A stretch of DNA of 64,000 bases from contig NZ_BEWN01000001.1 in assembly GCF_002723955.1 (NCBI RefSeq), positions 62,001 through 126,000 of the forward strand, in the 5' to 3' direction. Within the stretch, counting starts at the first letter, position 1. The number at the start of each line of letters is the position of its first letter. A program made the translations under genes and the position numbers. Below, in pieces: positions 1 through 8,379 of the stretch. Under the pieces are notes generated by a model. That model saw nothing but the letters and a program-made list of their open reading frames with translations. It was not told the origin of the DNA and did not search any database. Source of the stretch: Gluconobacter frateurii (GTDB lineage: Bacteria; Pseudomonadota; Alphaproteobacteria; Acetobacterales; Acetobacteraceae).

Positions 1-100
1 CAGTCATGCCGGGCTCAAGGCCCAGCCGTCTGAAATCGACCGTAAGGCGCGCCTGTGTGACAGGACCGCCCGAACGGGCAATGGCAGCCGCTTCCGTCAT
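1..100 (-). CDS. AAC(3)-family aminoglycoside N-acetyltransferase, N-terminal fragment
   Basis: An ATG at 98-100 opens a reading frame of 33 codons that runs off the left edge without a stop. The visible peptide (MTEAAAIARSGG at the start, then VDFRRLGLEPGMT) resembles the N-terminus of AAC(3)/YokD-type acetyl-CoA-dependent acetyltransferases, where the G-L-x-P-G-M-T element precedes the conserved VHSSL strand; that strand would lie outside the window. The start is only 3 nt after the queF stop, on the same strand, so the two are probably co-transcribed and translationally coupled. Chromosomal members are often not true resistance enzymes. With so little sequence the family call is tentative. 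Confidence 0.5.
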   Translation of the reverse strand, partial: MTEAAAIARSGGPVTQARLTVDFRRLGLEPGMT

Positions 101-103
101 GCT

Positions 104-592
104 TCAGCCGCGGCCCCGGTAGCCTGGCACATCCTGTGACGGAATCCACACGCCTGCTGGCGGCTCGCCCGTCTGCCAGAACACGTCGATTGGAATGCCG
201 CCGCGCGGATACCAGTAGGCACCGATCCGCAGCCATTCCGGATCCAGAAGTTCGACCAGACGCTCAGCGATCGATACCGAGCAGTCTTCGTGGAAAGCGC
301 CATGGTTGCGGAAGCTGGTGAGATACAGCTTGAGAGACTTACTCTCCACGATCCATTTGCTCGGGATGTAGTCAATCACAAGATGCGCAAAGTCCGGCTG
401 GCCTGTGACCGGGCAGAGGGACGTGAATTCCGGTGCCGTAAAACGGACAACGTATTTGCGACCCTGATGCGGGGAAGGGACGCGTTCCAGAACGGCTTCT
501 TCGGGGCAGCTTGCGGCAGGTGTATTGCGGCCAAGCTGGCTCAGGGCATCGGTTCCCGGCGCTGAAGGCCCGGTCGGGGGTGTGTCGGACAT
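104..592 (-). CDS. queF: NADPH-dependent 7-cyano-7-deazaguanine reductase QueF
   Basis: Cytosolic enzyme that reduces preQ0 to preQ1 in queuosine tRNA-modification synthesis. The 162-residue product is of the short, unimodular (type I) QueF class. The catalytic cysteine lies in [13 protein letters not shown], the QueF signature [16 protein letters not shown] follows, and the conserved HEDC comes after it. The N-terminal 30 residues are a Pro/Ala-rich, poorly conserved lead. The ATG at 592 was chosen; a TTG 18 nt upstream would add MRVESI but has no better ribosome site. It lies divergent from typA, with 170 nt between the two starts, and runs directly into the acetyltransferase fragment downstream. 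Confidence 0.93.
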   Translation of the reverse strand: MSDTPPTGPSAPGTDALSQLGRNTPAASCPEEAVLERVPSPHQGRKYVVRFTAPEFTSLCPVTGQPDFAHLVIDYIPSKWIVESKSLKLYLTSFRNHGAFHEDCSVSIAERLVELLDPEWLRIGAYWYPRGGIPIDVFWQTGEPPAGVWIPSQDVPGYRGRG

Positions 593-762
593 AATGGATT
601 CTACTCGCAAAAGACTATGTTTTCTGATGATTTGGACCAGCTTCAGTCCACGCTCAAGTCGTGATTTATGCGAAAAGACTGCGACAGAGTTTGCATATTC
701 GCGGGATTCGGTGCAGAAGACGGCGCAAATTCTTATCTTCGATGCACCGTCTGGAAGACCAC

Positions 763-2583
763 ATGGAAATCCGTAACATCGCCATTATCGCGCACGTCGA
801 TCATGGCAAAACCACGCTGGTTGACGCGCTCCTCAAGCAGTCCGGCTCTTTCCGCGAGAACCAGCACGTTGCTGATCGCGCGATGGACAGCAATGATCTC
901 GAACGCGAGCGTGGTATCACCATTCTCGCCAAGTGCACGTCCGTTGTCTGGAAAGACTCGCGTATCAACATCATTGATACGCCGGGCCATGCTGACTTTG
1001 GTGGCGAAGTCGAGCGTATCCTGAGCATGGTGGATGGCGCGATCATCCTCGTTGACGCCGCTGAAGGTGCTCTTCCGCAGACGAAGTTCGTTCTGGGTAA
1101 GGCTCTGGCTCGCGGTATCCGTCCGATCGTGGTCGTGAACAAGATCGACCGTAGCGATGCGCGTCCAGACGAAGTGCACGAAGAAATCTTCGATCTGTTT
1201 GCGTCCCTCGGCGCTGACGAGCACCAGCTCGACTTCCCGATGCTGTACGCTTCCGGCCGTCAGGGCTGGGCTGATCTTGAGCTGGATGGACCGAAGAAGG
1301 ATCTGTCTCCGCTGTTCGATCTGGTTCTGCGCCACGTTCCGACGCCAGACGTCGACAAGGATGCACCTTTCGGAATGGTTGCAACCATTCTCGAGAGCGA
1401 CAACTTCCTTGGCCGTATCCTGACGGGTCGTATCGATCAGGGCCGTGCGAAGGTGAACATGCCGGTTCGCGTGCTGCGTCCGGATGGTTCGGTTGTCGAA
1501 AGCGGCCGTCTGACAAAGCTGCTGTCCTTCCGCGGCCTTGATCGCGTGCCGGTTGATGAAGCCGAAGCTGGTGACATCGTGGCCGTTGCCGGTCTGTCCG
1601 AAGCAACGATTCCTGACACGATCGCTGATCCGTCCATCACCGAGCCGCTCCCGTCCCGCCCGGTTGATCCGCCGACCCTGTCCATGACCTTCCGCATCAA
1701 CGATGGTCCGCTGGGTGGCCGTGAAGGCAAGAAGGTCACGTCCCGTCAGATCCGTGACCGTCTCTTCAAGGAAACTGAAGGCAACGTAGCCATTAAGGTT
1801 ACGGAAAGCCCGGAAAGCGAAGCTTTTGAAGTTGCCGGCCGTGGCGAACTTCAGCTTGGCGTTCTGATTGAAACGATGCGTCGTGAAGGCTTCGAGCTGA
1901 CGATCGGTCGTCCGCGCGTGCTCTTCCGTGAAAACGAAGAGACCGGCGAGCGTGAAGAGCCGTTCGAAGAAGTTCTGGTCGACGTGGACGAGCCGTATTC
2001 GGGCGTCGTTGTCGAGAAGATGTCCCTGCGTAAGGGCGTGATGCAGGACATGCGTCCGTCCGGTGGTGGCAAGGTCCGTCTGACGTTCCTGATCCCGTCG
2101 CGTGGCCTGATCGGCTATCATGGCGAGTTCCTGACCGACACGCGCGGCACGGGCCTCATGAACCGTCTGTTCCACGGCTATCTGCCATATGTTGGCACGA
2201 TTGAAGGCCGTCGCAACGGCTCGCTGATCTCTGCTGAAGATGGTCAGACGACGCAGTATGCGCTGTTCGCTCTTCAGGATCGTGGCACGATGTTCGTTGA
2301 CGCTGGCGAGAAGATCTACACAGGCATGATCCTGGGTGAGCATTCCCGCGAGAACGATCTGGACATCAACGCCGTTCGTGAAAAGAAGCTGACCAACATG
2401 CGTGCATCCGGCAAGGACGAAGCACTGCTTCTGACGCCGCCGCGCCGCATGAGCCTTGAGCAGGCCATCGCCTACATTGAAGACGATGAGCTGGTTGAAG
2501 TGACGCCGTCCGCCATTCGTATCCGTAAGCGTTACCTGGATCCGAACGAGCGTAAGCGCGCTTCCAAGAGTCGTGAGAGCTGA
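763..2583 (+). CDS. typA: Ribosome-associated translational GTPase TypA/BipA
   Basis: Translation-factor GTPase that binds the ribosome and supports 50S assembly and growth under stress. The 606-residue length is normal. The N-terminal G domain carries the P-loop [10 protein letters not shown], the switch element [16 protein letters not shown] (G3) and VNKIDR (G4). EF-G-like domains III and V and the TypA-specific C-terminus follow, including [19 protein letters not shown]. The ATG at 763 is preceded by TGGAAG at a good distance and gives the canonical [16 protein letters not shown] start; longer in-frame starts add an atypical basic lead. A strong intrinsic terminator follows the stop, so the gene is probably monocistronic. 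Confidence 0.97.
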   Translation: MEIRNIAIIAHVDHGKTTLVDALLKQSGSFRENQHVADRAMDSNDLERERGITILAKCTSVVWKDSRINIIDTPGHADFGGEVERILSMVDGAIILVDAAEGALPQTKFVLGKALARGIRPIVVVNKIDRSDARPDEVHEEIFDLFASLGADEHQLDFPMLYASGRQGWADLELDGPKKDLSPLFDLVLRHVPTPDVDKDAPFGMVATILESDNFLGRILTGRIDQGRAKVNMPVRVLRPDGSVVESGRLTKLLSFRGLDRVPVDEAEAGDIVAVAGLSEATIPDTIADPSITEPLPSRPVDPPTLSMTFRINDGPLGGREGKKVTSRQIRDRLFKETEGNVAIKVTESPESEAFEVAGRGELQLGVLIETMRREGFELTIGRPRVLFRENEETGEREEPFEEVLVDVDEPYSGVVVEKMSLRKGVMQDMRPSGGGKVRLTFLIPSRGLIGYHGEFLTDTRGTGLMNRLFHGYLPYVGTIEGRRNGSLISAEDGQTTQYALFALQDRGTMFVDAGEKIYTGMILGEHSRENDLDINAVREKKLTNMRASGKDEALLLTPPRRMSLEQAIAYIEDDELVEVTPSAIRIRKRYLDPNERKRASKSRES

Positions 2584-2610
2584 TCTTTCCGATAAGGAAC
2601 TGATCTTTAA

Positions 2611-2646
2611 GAACGCGCATCGGGTCTCCGGTGCGCGTTTTTTTTG
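2611..2646 (+). terminator. Intrinsic terminator of typA
   Basis: GC-rich hairpin with arms at about 2613-2623 and 2629-2639 (one G-T-type mismatch), followed by an eight-T run, 28 nt after the typA stop. Confidence 0.88.
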
Positions 2647-2857
2647 TGCCTGAGAGTCGTGAGAAAGAAATCAGGAAGTCCTCGCGGGGACTTTGGCGGA
2701 ATTGAGGCGTCTTTGCGAAGACAAGCCTCTATCCCCCTGAAATTTCAAAAAGTTAATGCACGACGAAGACGTTGTCTGGTGCTAGTTTCAAACTATGGCC
2801 ACTACAGTTTTTCTGGCATGTGGTCCGTTTTTCAGTTCTCTGGAGCCTCGTTCTCAG

Positions 2858-3157
2858 ATGCGCCTTTTCAACCGTTCCCTTATCGCTGCCGTTTCCGCTC
2901 TGGCCCTGACGGCTGCTCCGGCTTTCGCTGATCCTGCCGCACCGGCAGAAACCACAACGGCGCCGACGGCTGCGGCACCTGCTGCAACCCCGGTTGCTCC
3001 GGAAGCTGCTGCACCAGCTGCTACGGATTCTGCGACTTCTACGGACACGACGACCAAGAAGAAGCACCACCACAAGAAGAAGCATCACAAGAAGCACAAG
3101 AAGGCCGCAGCTGCGACTTCCGCTCCGACAGACGACGCAGCTGCTCCGTCCAACTGA
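2858..3157 (+). CDS. Small exported Ala/Pro-rich protein with a His/Lys-rich cluster
   Basis: Function unknown. The 99-residue product begins with a clear Sec signal peptide (MRLFNRSLIAAVSALAL, cleavage likely after AFA near residue 24). An Ala/Pro/Thr-rich low-complexity stretch follows, then a strongly basic patch KKKHHHKKKHHKKHKK near residues 67-82 and an Ala-rich acidic tail. The mature protein has no cysteine and no recognisable fold. The His/Lys run could bind metal, polyphosphate or anionic envelope polymers, but nothing proves this. The start is preceded by GGAG at 2842. It is flanked by terminators and so appears to be a single-gene unit. Confidence 0.75.
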   Translation: MRLFNRSLIAAVSALALTAAPAFADPAAPAETTTAPTAAAPAATPVAPEAAAPAATDSATSTDTTTKKKHHHKKKHHKKHKKAAAATSAPTDDAAAPSN

Positions 3158-3197
3158 TTTCAGAATGGGCACCGGTTTGACCGGTCTGTTGTGATGA

Positions 3198-3232
3198 AAC
3201 GGGGTCGGCCTTAGGGCTGGCCCCGTTTTTTA
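3198..3232 (+). terminator. Intrinsic terminator of the His/Lys-rich protein gene
   Basis: Hairpin AACGGGGTCGGCC / GGCTGGCCCCGTT with a short loop and a T-rich tail, about 40 nt after the stop. Confidence 0.87.
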
Positions 3233-3552
3233 TTGTCTGAAGGCTGCCGCGCGATCACAGCGCCGCGGCTCATGGCCGACAGGCATGAGCTCGGCAGTCT
3301 GCTTTGCCGGAAATGGCTGATTGGTGAAGGCACCCTCTATCCGGCAAAAGTACCTGGCAATGCCTCGGCATGAGGATGCAGGCCGTAAGCAGAAGCTTCA
3401 GAACGCTCTTCCGGCTGTGAGAAGAGAGGACGTTTTGGTCTGCCTGTCCTAGCTATACAGCAACTATTCAGCAGTTGCCGTCAGAGCCTGTGCCACTGTG
3501 CATTCAGTGTTTCCCGGCAAGGGCAATGACGACCTTGCCGGGGAAGATGTCT
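3233..3552. other. Gene-free convergent intergenic region
   Basis: About 320 nt between the convergent small-protein gene and dadA. No credible ORF, RNA gene or repeat was seen, apart from the hairpin nearest dadA, which is listed separately. Confidence 0.6.
3511..3545 (-). terminator. Stem-loop downstream of dadA
   Basis: Inverted repeat TTCCCGGCAAGG ... CCTTGCCGGGGAA with a loop of about 10 nt, 8 nt beyond the dadA stop. There is no T-run on the dadA transcript side, so it may be a 3'-end stabiliser or a Rho-assisted end rather than a classic terminator. Confidence 0.5.
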
Positions 3553-4806
3553 TTACAGGTAACGGTCGAGAGACAGATCCAGAGACGGGATAGCTGTCTG
3601 ACGGCCGGAGATCTGGTCAGCAACGATCTGGCCGGAGCCTGCGGCCATCGTCCAGCCGAGCGTGCCATGCCCCGTGTTGAGCCACAGGTTGTCATAGCGC
3701 GGTGCCGGACCGACGATAGGTGTACCGTCCGGGGTGCAAGGGCGTAGGCCGGTCCAGTAACGTGCGGCAGAGAGGTCGCCGCCGCCGTACATTTCATTGA
3801 AGGACAGTTCCAGTGTCTCACGACGGTCCGGGCTAAGACGCAGGCTGAAGCCTGTCAGCTCAGCTGTACCACCAATGCGGATGCGGTCCCCGAGGCGTGT
3901 AATGGCAACCTTGTAGGTTTCGTCATTGACCGTCGAAACCGGTGCACGGCTCTCGTCCGTGATCGGCATGGTGAGGGAGTAGCCCTTCACCGGATAGATC
4001 GGCAGACGCAGCTCCAGCGGCTTCATCAGGCGCGGAGAGTAGCTTCCGAGTGCAAGAACATAAGCGTCTGCCTTGAGGCGGCCCGCACTCGTGCGGATGC
4101 TCAGGATGGAATCGCTGGTGGCCTCAATGGCTTCAATGTTCGTGCCCAGGCGGAACTTCACGCCTTTCTGCTCGGCCATCGCGGCGAGGCGACGCGTGAA
4201 GAGATGGGCATCACCCGTTTGGTCGCCCGGAAGGCGCAGGCCGCCGCGCAGACGATGGCGTGCATGGGCCAGACCTGGCTCATGAGCGATGATTTCATCG
4301 ACGTTCAGAAGCTGATGGTCGATGCCGCTTTCGGCCAGAAGACGCATGTCTTCGGCTGCGTGTTCGACCTGTGCGTCCGTCCGGAAAAGCTGGATCAGAC
4401 CTTTCTGGTCGCCATCATACGTAATGCCGGTTTCGTCGCGCAGGGCGTCGATCTTGTCGCGGGCATATTCCGCAATCCGGAGCATACGGCTCTTGTTGAT
4501 GTCGTAAGCTTTTTCCGAACAGTTCGCGAGCAGTTCGCCCATGAACCGGAACATGGCGGTATCGAAGCGCGGGCGGATGATGAGCGGGCTGTGCTTGCTC
4601 ATCATCCATTTGGCGACTTTGAACGGCAGACCCGGCATGGCCCACGGTGTTGAATATCCGGGGGAGACCTGACCGGCATTGGCGAAGGATGTTTCGAGCC
4701 CTACGCCAGGCTGCCGGTCAATGACTTCAACCTCATGGCCTTCCTGAGCGAGGTACCAGGCGGTTGTGACACCGATGACACCGGCGCCCATGACGATGAT
4801 TTTCAT
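3553..4806 (-). CDS. dadA: D-amino-acid dehydrogenase (DadA small-subunit type)
   Basis: FAD-dependent, membrane-associated dehydrogenase that deaminates D-amino acids to 2-oxo acids and passes electrons to the respiratory chain. The 417-residue length is that of DadA. The N-terminal dinucleotide-binding motif is IIVMGAGVIGVTTAWYLA, followed by the DadA-typical VDRQPG-like strand and SFANAGQVSPGYSTPWA. The C-terminal DAO signature is GLRPCTPDGTPIVG, with NTGHGTLGWTMA just after it. No racemase gene (dadX) is adjacent. It lies 96 nt downstream of the ferredoxin-NADP reductase on the same strand and could share its transcript, though there is no functional reason to link them. Confidence 0.93.
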   Translation of the reverse strand: MKIIVMGAGVIGVTTAWYLAQEGHEVEVIDRQPGVGLETSFANAGQVSPGYSTPWAMPGLPFKVAKWMMSKHSPLIIRPRFDTAMFRFMGELLANCSEKAYDINKSRMLRIAEYARDKIDALRDETGITYDGDQKGLIQLFRTDAQVEHAAEDMRLLAESGIDHQLLNVDEIIAHEPGLAHARHRLRGGLRLPGDQTGDAHLFTRRLAAMAEQKGVKFRLGTNIEAIEATSDSILSIRTSAGRLKADAYVLALGSYSPRLMKPLELRLPIYPVKGYSLTMPITDESRAPVSTVNDETYKVAITRLGDRIRIGGTAELTGFSLRLSPDRRETLELSFNEMYGGGDLSAARYWTGLRPCTPDGTPIVGPAPRYDNLWLNTGHGTLGWTMAAGSGQIVADQISGRQTAIPSLDLSLDRYL

Positions 4807-4902
4807 GACAGTTCTGCTGCTTTCCGATTGGTAGAAAACCGTTTTTTCGATTTGGTACCGATCAGATCAGCACCAGCGGAAACGGTTGTCTACCCCCGGT
4901 TT

Positions 4903-5925
4903 TTAGCCCGGAACGCCCTTGCTGGTAGAATATTCGAAGTGCAGGGCTGTATCCGGATGAACTATGGCGTGGATGGCATGAACTGCCATTGCGCCTTCTG
5001 AAAATCCCTGAAGAATTAATTTAAGCTTGCCGGGGTATGTGGCCACGTCGCCGATGGCAAAAATGCCTGGCGTGCTGCTCTCCAGCGTAGCTGGCGTGAC
5101 AGGCACTGTGTTGCGATGCGTATCCAGTCCCCATAGGGCGATCGGGCCAAGATCCGTGGACAGACCATAGAATGGCAGGAGCGTGTCGGCGTCCAGATGG
5201 CGGGATTCGCCAGCTAATGTGGTGACTTCTACGGCGGAAAGCTGCCCGTCCGTGCCATGCAGGGCATGAAGCTGGTAGGGGACGACCTTCTCGATGCGTC
5301 CGGCGGCAATCTGCTCTTCGATGCGGGACAGTGTTTCCGGCGCGCCGCGGAAGCGGTCACGGCGATGCAGAAGATAGATCTTTTCGGCCACTTCGGAGAG
5401 GGACAGAGCCCAGTCGAGCGCGGAATCGCCACCACCGGCGACCACGATTGTCTTGCCCGTGAAATCAGCACGCTTCTTGACGTAATACTGAACGGCACCT
5501 GTGCGCTCGTAAGCTTCCAATCCATCCAGCGGCGGACGGTTCGGGCCGAACGCCCCTGCACCCGCCGCGATGATGACGGCCTTGGCTTTCACCGTGTCGC
5601 CACGCGCTGTTGTCAGCGTGAAATCTCCACGATGGCCCGTCAGCGTTTCCACGCGGGAGCCGAGCAGGCGCGGGACGTCGAACGGGGCAATCTGCTTATC
5701 CAGAGCCTCGATCAGCGCGCCGCCCTCAATGGAAGGATGGGCTGGAATGTCGTAGATCGGCTTTTCCGGATAGAGCGCCGCACACTGGCCGCCAATACTG
5801 TCGAGTGCGTCAATCAGAACGCAGCTCAGTTTGAGCATTCCGCATTCAAAAGCTGCGAAGAGGGCGGTCGGACCGGCGCCAACAATCGCGACGTCGGTGG
5901 AGAGGGTTTGAGGTGAAATCGTCAT
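4903..5925 (-). CDS. Thioredoxin-reductase-like ferredoxin/flavodoxin-NADP(+) reductase
   Basis: Two-domain FAD/NAD(P)H flavoprotein of 340 residues. The FAD motif VAIVGAGPTALFAAFECG is at residues 13-30, the flavin-contact DSIGGQCAALYPEKPIYDIP follows, the NADPH motif is IVVAGGGDSALDWALSL, and the C-terminal FAD contact is GIFAIGDVATYPGKLKLI. The redox-active CxxC of true thioredoxin reductases is absent, which places it in the TrxR-like FNR2 class (as in Bacillus YumC and the Chlorobium enzyme) that reduces ferredoxin or flavodoxin. It is divergent from the glycosyltransferase gene, with only 46 nt between the starts. The precise partner is unknown. Confidence 0.9.
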   Translation of the reverse strand: MTISPQTLSTDVAIVGAGPTALFAAFECGMLKLSCVLIDALDSIGGQCAALYPEKPIYDIPAHPSIEGGALIEALDKQIAPFDVPRLLGSRVETLTGHRGDFTLTTARGDTVKAKAVIIAAGAGAFGPNRPPLDGLEAYERTGAVQYYVKKRADFTGKTIVVAGGGDSALDWALSLSEVAEKIYLLHRRDRFRGAPETLSRIEEQIAAGRIEKVVPYQLHALHGTDGQLSAVEVTTLAGESRHLDADTLLPFYGLSTDLGPIALWGLDTHRNTVPVTPATLESSTPGIFAIGDVATYPGKLKLILQGFSEGAMAVHAIHAIVHPDTALHFEYSTSKGVPG

Positions 5926-5971
5926 ATCTGTTTCTTAGGCGTTTTGAGTTGAATGGGGTAGACCATCCCGC

Positions 5972-7069
5972 ATGCGGTGCGCCTTTGTCATCCAACATAT
6001 TAATGCAACAGGCGGAACCGAGCGCTCTGCCTGTGCGGTGATGAACGGGCTTGTTCAGCGGGATGTGACGGTTCATCTGCTGGAACTTGTGGGAAACGGC
6101 CCGCCCGTTTTTCCGCTGGATGACAGAATTCCCGTAAAATCCCTGTTTGAAAAGCCGGTAAAAATTTTCAATTCCTGGCCCCGAATTGTTGGGAGACTGG
6201 TGGGCTATCTGAAGCGTAACCGCATCGACACACTGGTAGTCGTGGAAGCCACACATGCTCTGTATGGCGTGGCTGCCGCCCGTCTGGCTGGATGCCGTTG
6301 CATCGTGTGGGAGCACTTCAATTTCAACATTACGCTGGGGCGTCGCAAACGGGTCTGGGGGCGACAGATTGCGGCCAGATGGGCTGACGATGTTGTTGTT
6401 CTGACGGCTCGGGACAAGGCGCTTTGGCAGGCAGGACGGGACGTTCGGGCGTCTCTGGTAGTCATCCCCAACATGGCTCCTCTTGTCTGGCAAACGCCTT
6501 ATGATGAGACATCCCGAACCGTTCTGACGGTAGGCCGACTGACGCCACAGAAGGGATACGACCTTCTGTTGGCGGCATGGCGGATGGTGGAAGCTGATGC
6601 CCGCAGTGCAGGTTGGTCTCTGCTGATCCGTGGGGACGGCCCCGACCGGGATCGTTTGCTTCAGGCCGCAGAAGGGCTTTCGTGCGTGATGCTGGCTCCG
6701 GCAACACACCAGATTGAAGCGGAATATCGGCTGGCTGGACTGTATGTTTGTTCTTCCCGGTATGAAGGATTTCCCATGGTTCTACTGGAAGCCGCGTCGG
6801 CCGGGCTGCCGGTTGTGTCGTTCGATTGTGAAACCGGGCCAGCGGAAATCGTGGAAGACGGCGTGAGTGGGGTTCTGGTTCAGCCGGGCGACTTTCACGC
6901 GTTGGCCGAGGCGCTTCTGTCCTTGATGGAGCAGACAGAAAAACGGCGGGCTATGTCTGCCATGGGCCGCCGCAAAGCATTGGAGTTTCAGGAAGAGACG
7001 GTCATGGCCCGATGGATCGAGTTGCTAAGCGGCGAGGTGGTTTTCAGGATTTTTTTCGGAAAAGCCTGA
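5972..7069 (+). CDS. GT4-family glycosyltransferase (group 1)
   Basis: Predicted cytosolic GT-B glycosyltransferase of 365 residues. The N-terminal Rossmann half has a donor-loop element NATGGTERSACAVMNGL. The C-terminal half carries TVGRLTPQKGYDLLLAAW and the retaining-enzyme EX7E motif in YEGFPMVLLEAASAGLPVV. It is closest to amylovoran/GalNAc-type GT4 enzymes (LPS or exopolysaccharide assembly). Donor and acceptor cannot be read from the sequence. Its last 26 nt overlap the 3' end of the convergent methyltransferase gene, and the giant Hint-glycosyltransferase protein lies further on, so this looks like a glycan patch. Confidence 0.88.
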   Translation: MRCAFVIQHINATGGTERSACAVMNGLVQRDVTVHLLELVGNGPPVFPLDDRIPVKSLFEKPVKIFNSWPRIVGRLVGYLKRNRIDTLVVVEATHALYGVAAARLAGCRCIVWEHFNFNITLGRRKRVWGRQIAARWADDVVVLTARDKALWQAGRDVRASLVVIPNMAPLVWQTPYDETSRTVLTVGRLTPQKGYDLLLAAWRMVEADARSAGWSLLIRGDGPDRDRLLQAAEGLSCVMLAPATHQIEAEYRLAGLYVCSSRYEGFPMVLLEAASAGLPVVSFDCETGPAEIVEDGVSGVLVQPGDFHALAEALLSLMEQTEKRRAMSAMGRRKALEFQEETVMARWIELLSGEVVFRIFFGKA

Positions 7070-8147
7070 AGGCTGCCCGTAAGGGGGCTGTTAATTTCCA
7101 GGAGGTAGAGGCGCGGATGATTTCAAGATCGCGCTGCGCCGCCAAGGCAGACTGAGCGAGATGCTCTTCGCGCGAACTGCCGTAAAATTGCTCTTCTTTT
7201 TTCTTGATGCCTTCTAGTGTTGAGCCGGCGCAAATTACCTTCAGAGTTTCACCGTTCAGGTCTTTGCAGAAGGGCTGCTGGATCATCTGCGGGATGGAGG
7301 ACGAGAGAAAGTCATCCACGCGCAGAGCGCCGAACTGGGTTTTGACCGTTTCAGGCAAGCCGTTTTTCCATTCCTCCATCATCCAGCGCAGGGCGTGTAC
7401 GGGGTGGAAATGTTCCTCTACGCTACAAAATTGAATGTCGCACCACTTCTCGAAAAGGCTGATATTTCCTTCGGGCGTGGCGTTGAAATAATGCGAGGGA
7501 TAGCCATGGACCGGCTGCAGGAAGGGATAGTCTATTCGAACTATGCCGCCGGGTTTCAGTACCCGGCAAATTTCAGCAGCGACCTCCCAGGGGCGCTTTG
7601 TGTGTTCCAGTGTGGCGGCGCAAAGCACGAAATCGAACTGGGCATCAGCAAAAGGCAGATTTTCGCCAATACAAACGACGTCGGTGCTTAAAGACGGAAA
7701 AACGTCAACGTTGACCATCTGGCTGGTGACGCTGTCCCGCAGTCCGGCCCCGACGTCCAGAAACATCCATTCTGGATGCTGTTTCTGGAGGTTGGAGATC
7801 TTGTCTCCATAATTATGAGCGGAAATGGGCGGGAAGGAGGGAATGTGAAAATCCCGCTTTATGGCATCCGTCATGTAATTCGCGGGCTGGCCATAAGTGC
7901 GTGGAGTGGTAGGGGGCTGGCGAAATTCGATACGGGCTAGCTTCTTCTCGCGTATGTCCGCAATGGCATTCTGGTTAGTGGCCTGCATACGTCCTTCGTG
8001 CTGGCCATAGTGTACGAAATGCTGGGACGCGGACAGCATACATGTGGCAACATCGGGATTGGCCTCCCAATATCCGATGTCATCGGACGGTGATTCAAAA
8101 ATTGGTTTTCTGATTACCGAGGCTTCGGTATACGAAAAATTCTGCAT
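7044..8147 (-). CDS. SAM-dependent methyltransferase with N-terminal glycan-associated repeat motif
   Basis: 367-residue class I methyltransferase. The SAM-binding region is MFLDVGAGLRDS near residue 136, with the acidic strand VNVDVFPS, motif FDFVLCAATLEH and post-motif RVLKPGGIVRIDYPF (Methyltransf_11 type). The first 55 residues contain YWEANPDVA...HFVHYGQHEGR, a short element seen ahead of glycosyltransferase and methyltransferase domains in polysaccharide loci. The ATG at 8147 was chosen because GAGGAA sits six nt before it; a start 36 nt upstream is possible. It probably methylates a glycan or rhamnan-type chain, but the substrate is inferred only from context. Confidence 0.83.
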   Translation of the reverse strand: MQNFSYTEASVIRKPIFESPSDDIGYWEANPDVATCMLSASQHFVHYGQHEGRMQATNQNAIADIREKKLARIEFRQPPTTPRTYGQPANYMTDAIKRDFHIPSFPPISAHNYGDKISNLQKQHPEWMFLDVGAGLRDSVTSQMVNVDVFPSLSTDVVCIGENLPFADAQFDFVLCAATLEHTKRPWEVAAEICRVLKPGGIVRIDYPFLQPVHGYPSHYFNATPEGNISLFEKWCDIQFCSVEEHFHPVHALRWMMEEWKNGLPETVKTQFGALRVDDFLSSSIPQMIQQPFCKDLNGETLKVICAGSTLEGIKKKEEQFYGSSREEHLAQSALAAQRDLEIIRASTSWKLTAPLRAAFRLFRKKS

Positions 8148-8308
8148 GATATTTCCTCGTCTTCTATTTTTCGTAGCTTGCATATTCCGGCAAGCTTTTG
8201 AAGCTCTCCACTCGTGCTGACGATGGTCGGCAATTGTTTTGCTGTGTTTGAGGTGTATGGGGAATTTATTGTGAGGAAATGGATGTGGCGGCGAGAGAAA
8301 ATATTCTT

Positions 8309-8338
8309 ATGTCACCGGGATATGCATCCCGGTGACAT
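8309..8338 (-). terminator. Perfect 13-bp stem-loop after the giant fusion gene
   Basis: Arms ATGTCACCGGGAT and ATCCCGGTGACAT around a four-base loop, about 40 nt beyond the fusion-gene stop. Only a weak A/T tail follows on the minus strand, so it is a probable 3' end without a strong U-tract. It could also act for read-through from the opposite side. Confidence 0.6.
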
Positions 8339-8379
8339 GGGTTCTTGGTCATCAGTAGTGACGTATGAGGCTCAAGACC

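Noticed and set aside
733-2343. 536-codon open frame on the minus strand across typA
   Set aside because: It mirrors the codon pattern of typA; typA is a certain gene with RBS and terminator, and the antisense product has no family motif.
3511-3545. Riboswitch downstream of the intergenic region near dadA
   Set aside because: It is a single simple hairpin at the 3' side of dadA, not upstream of any start codon.
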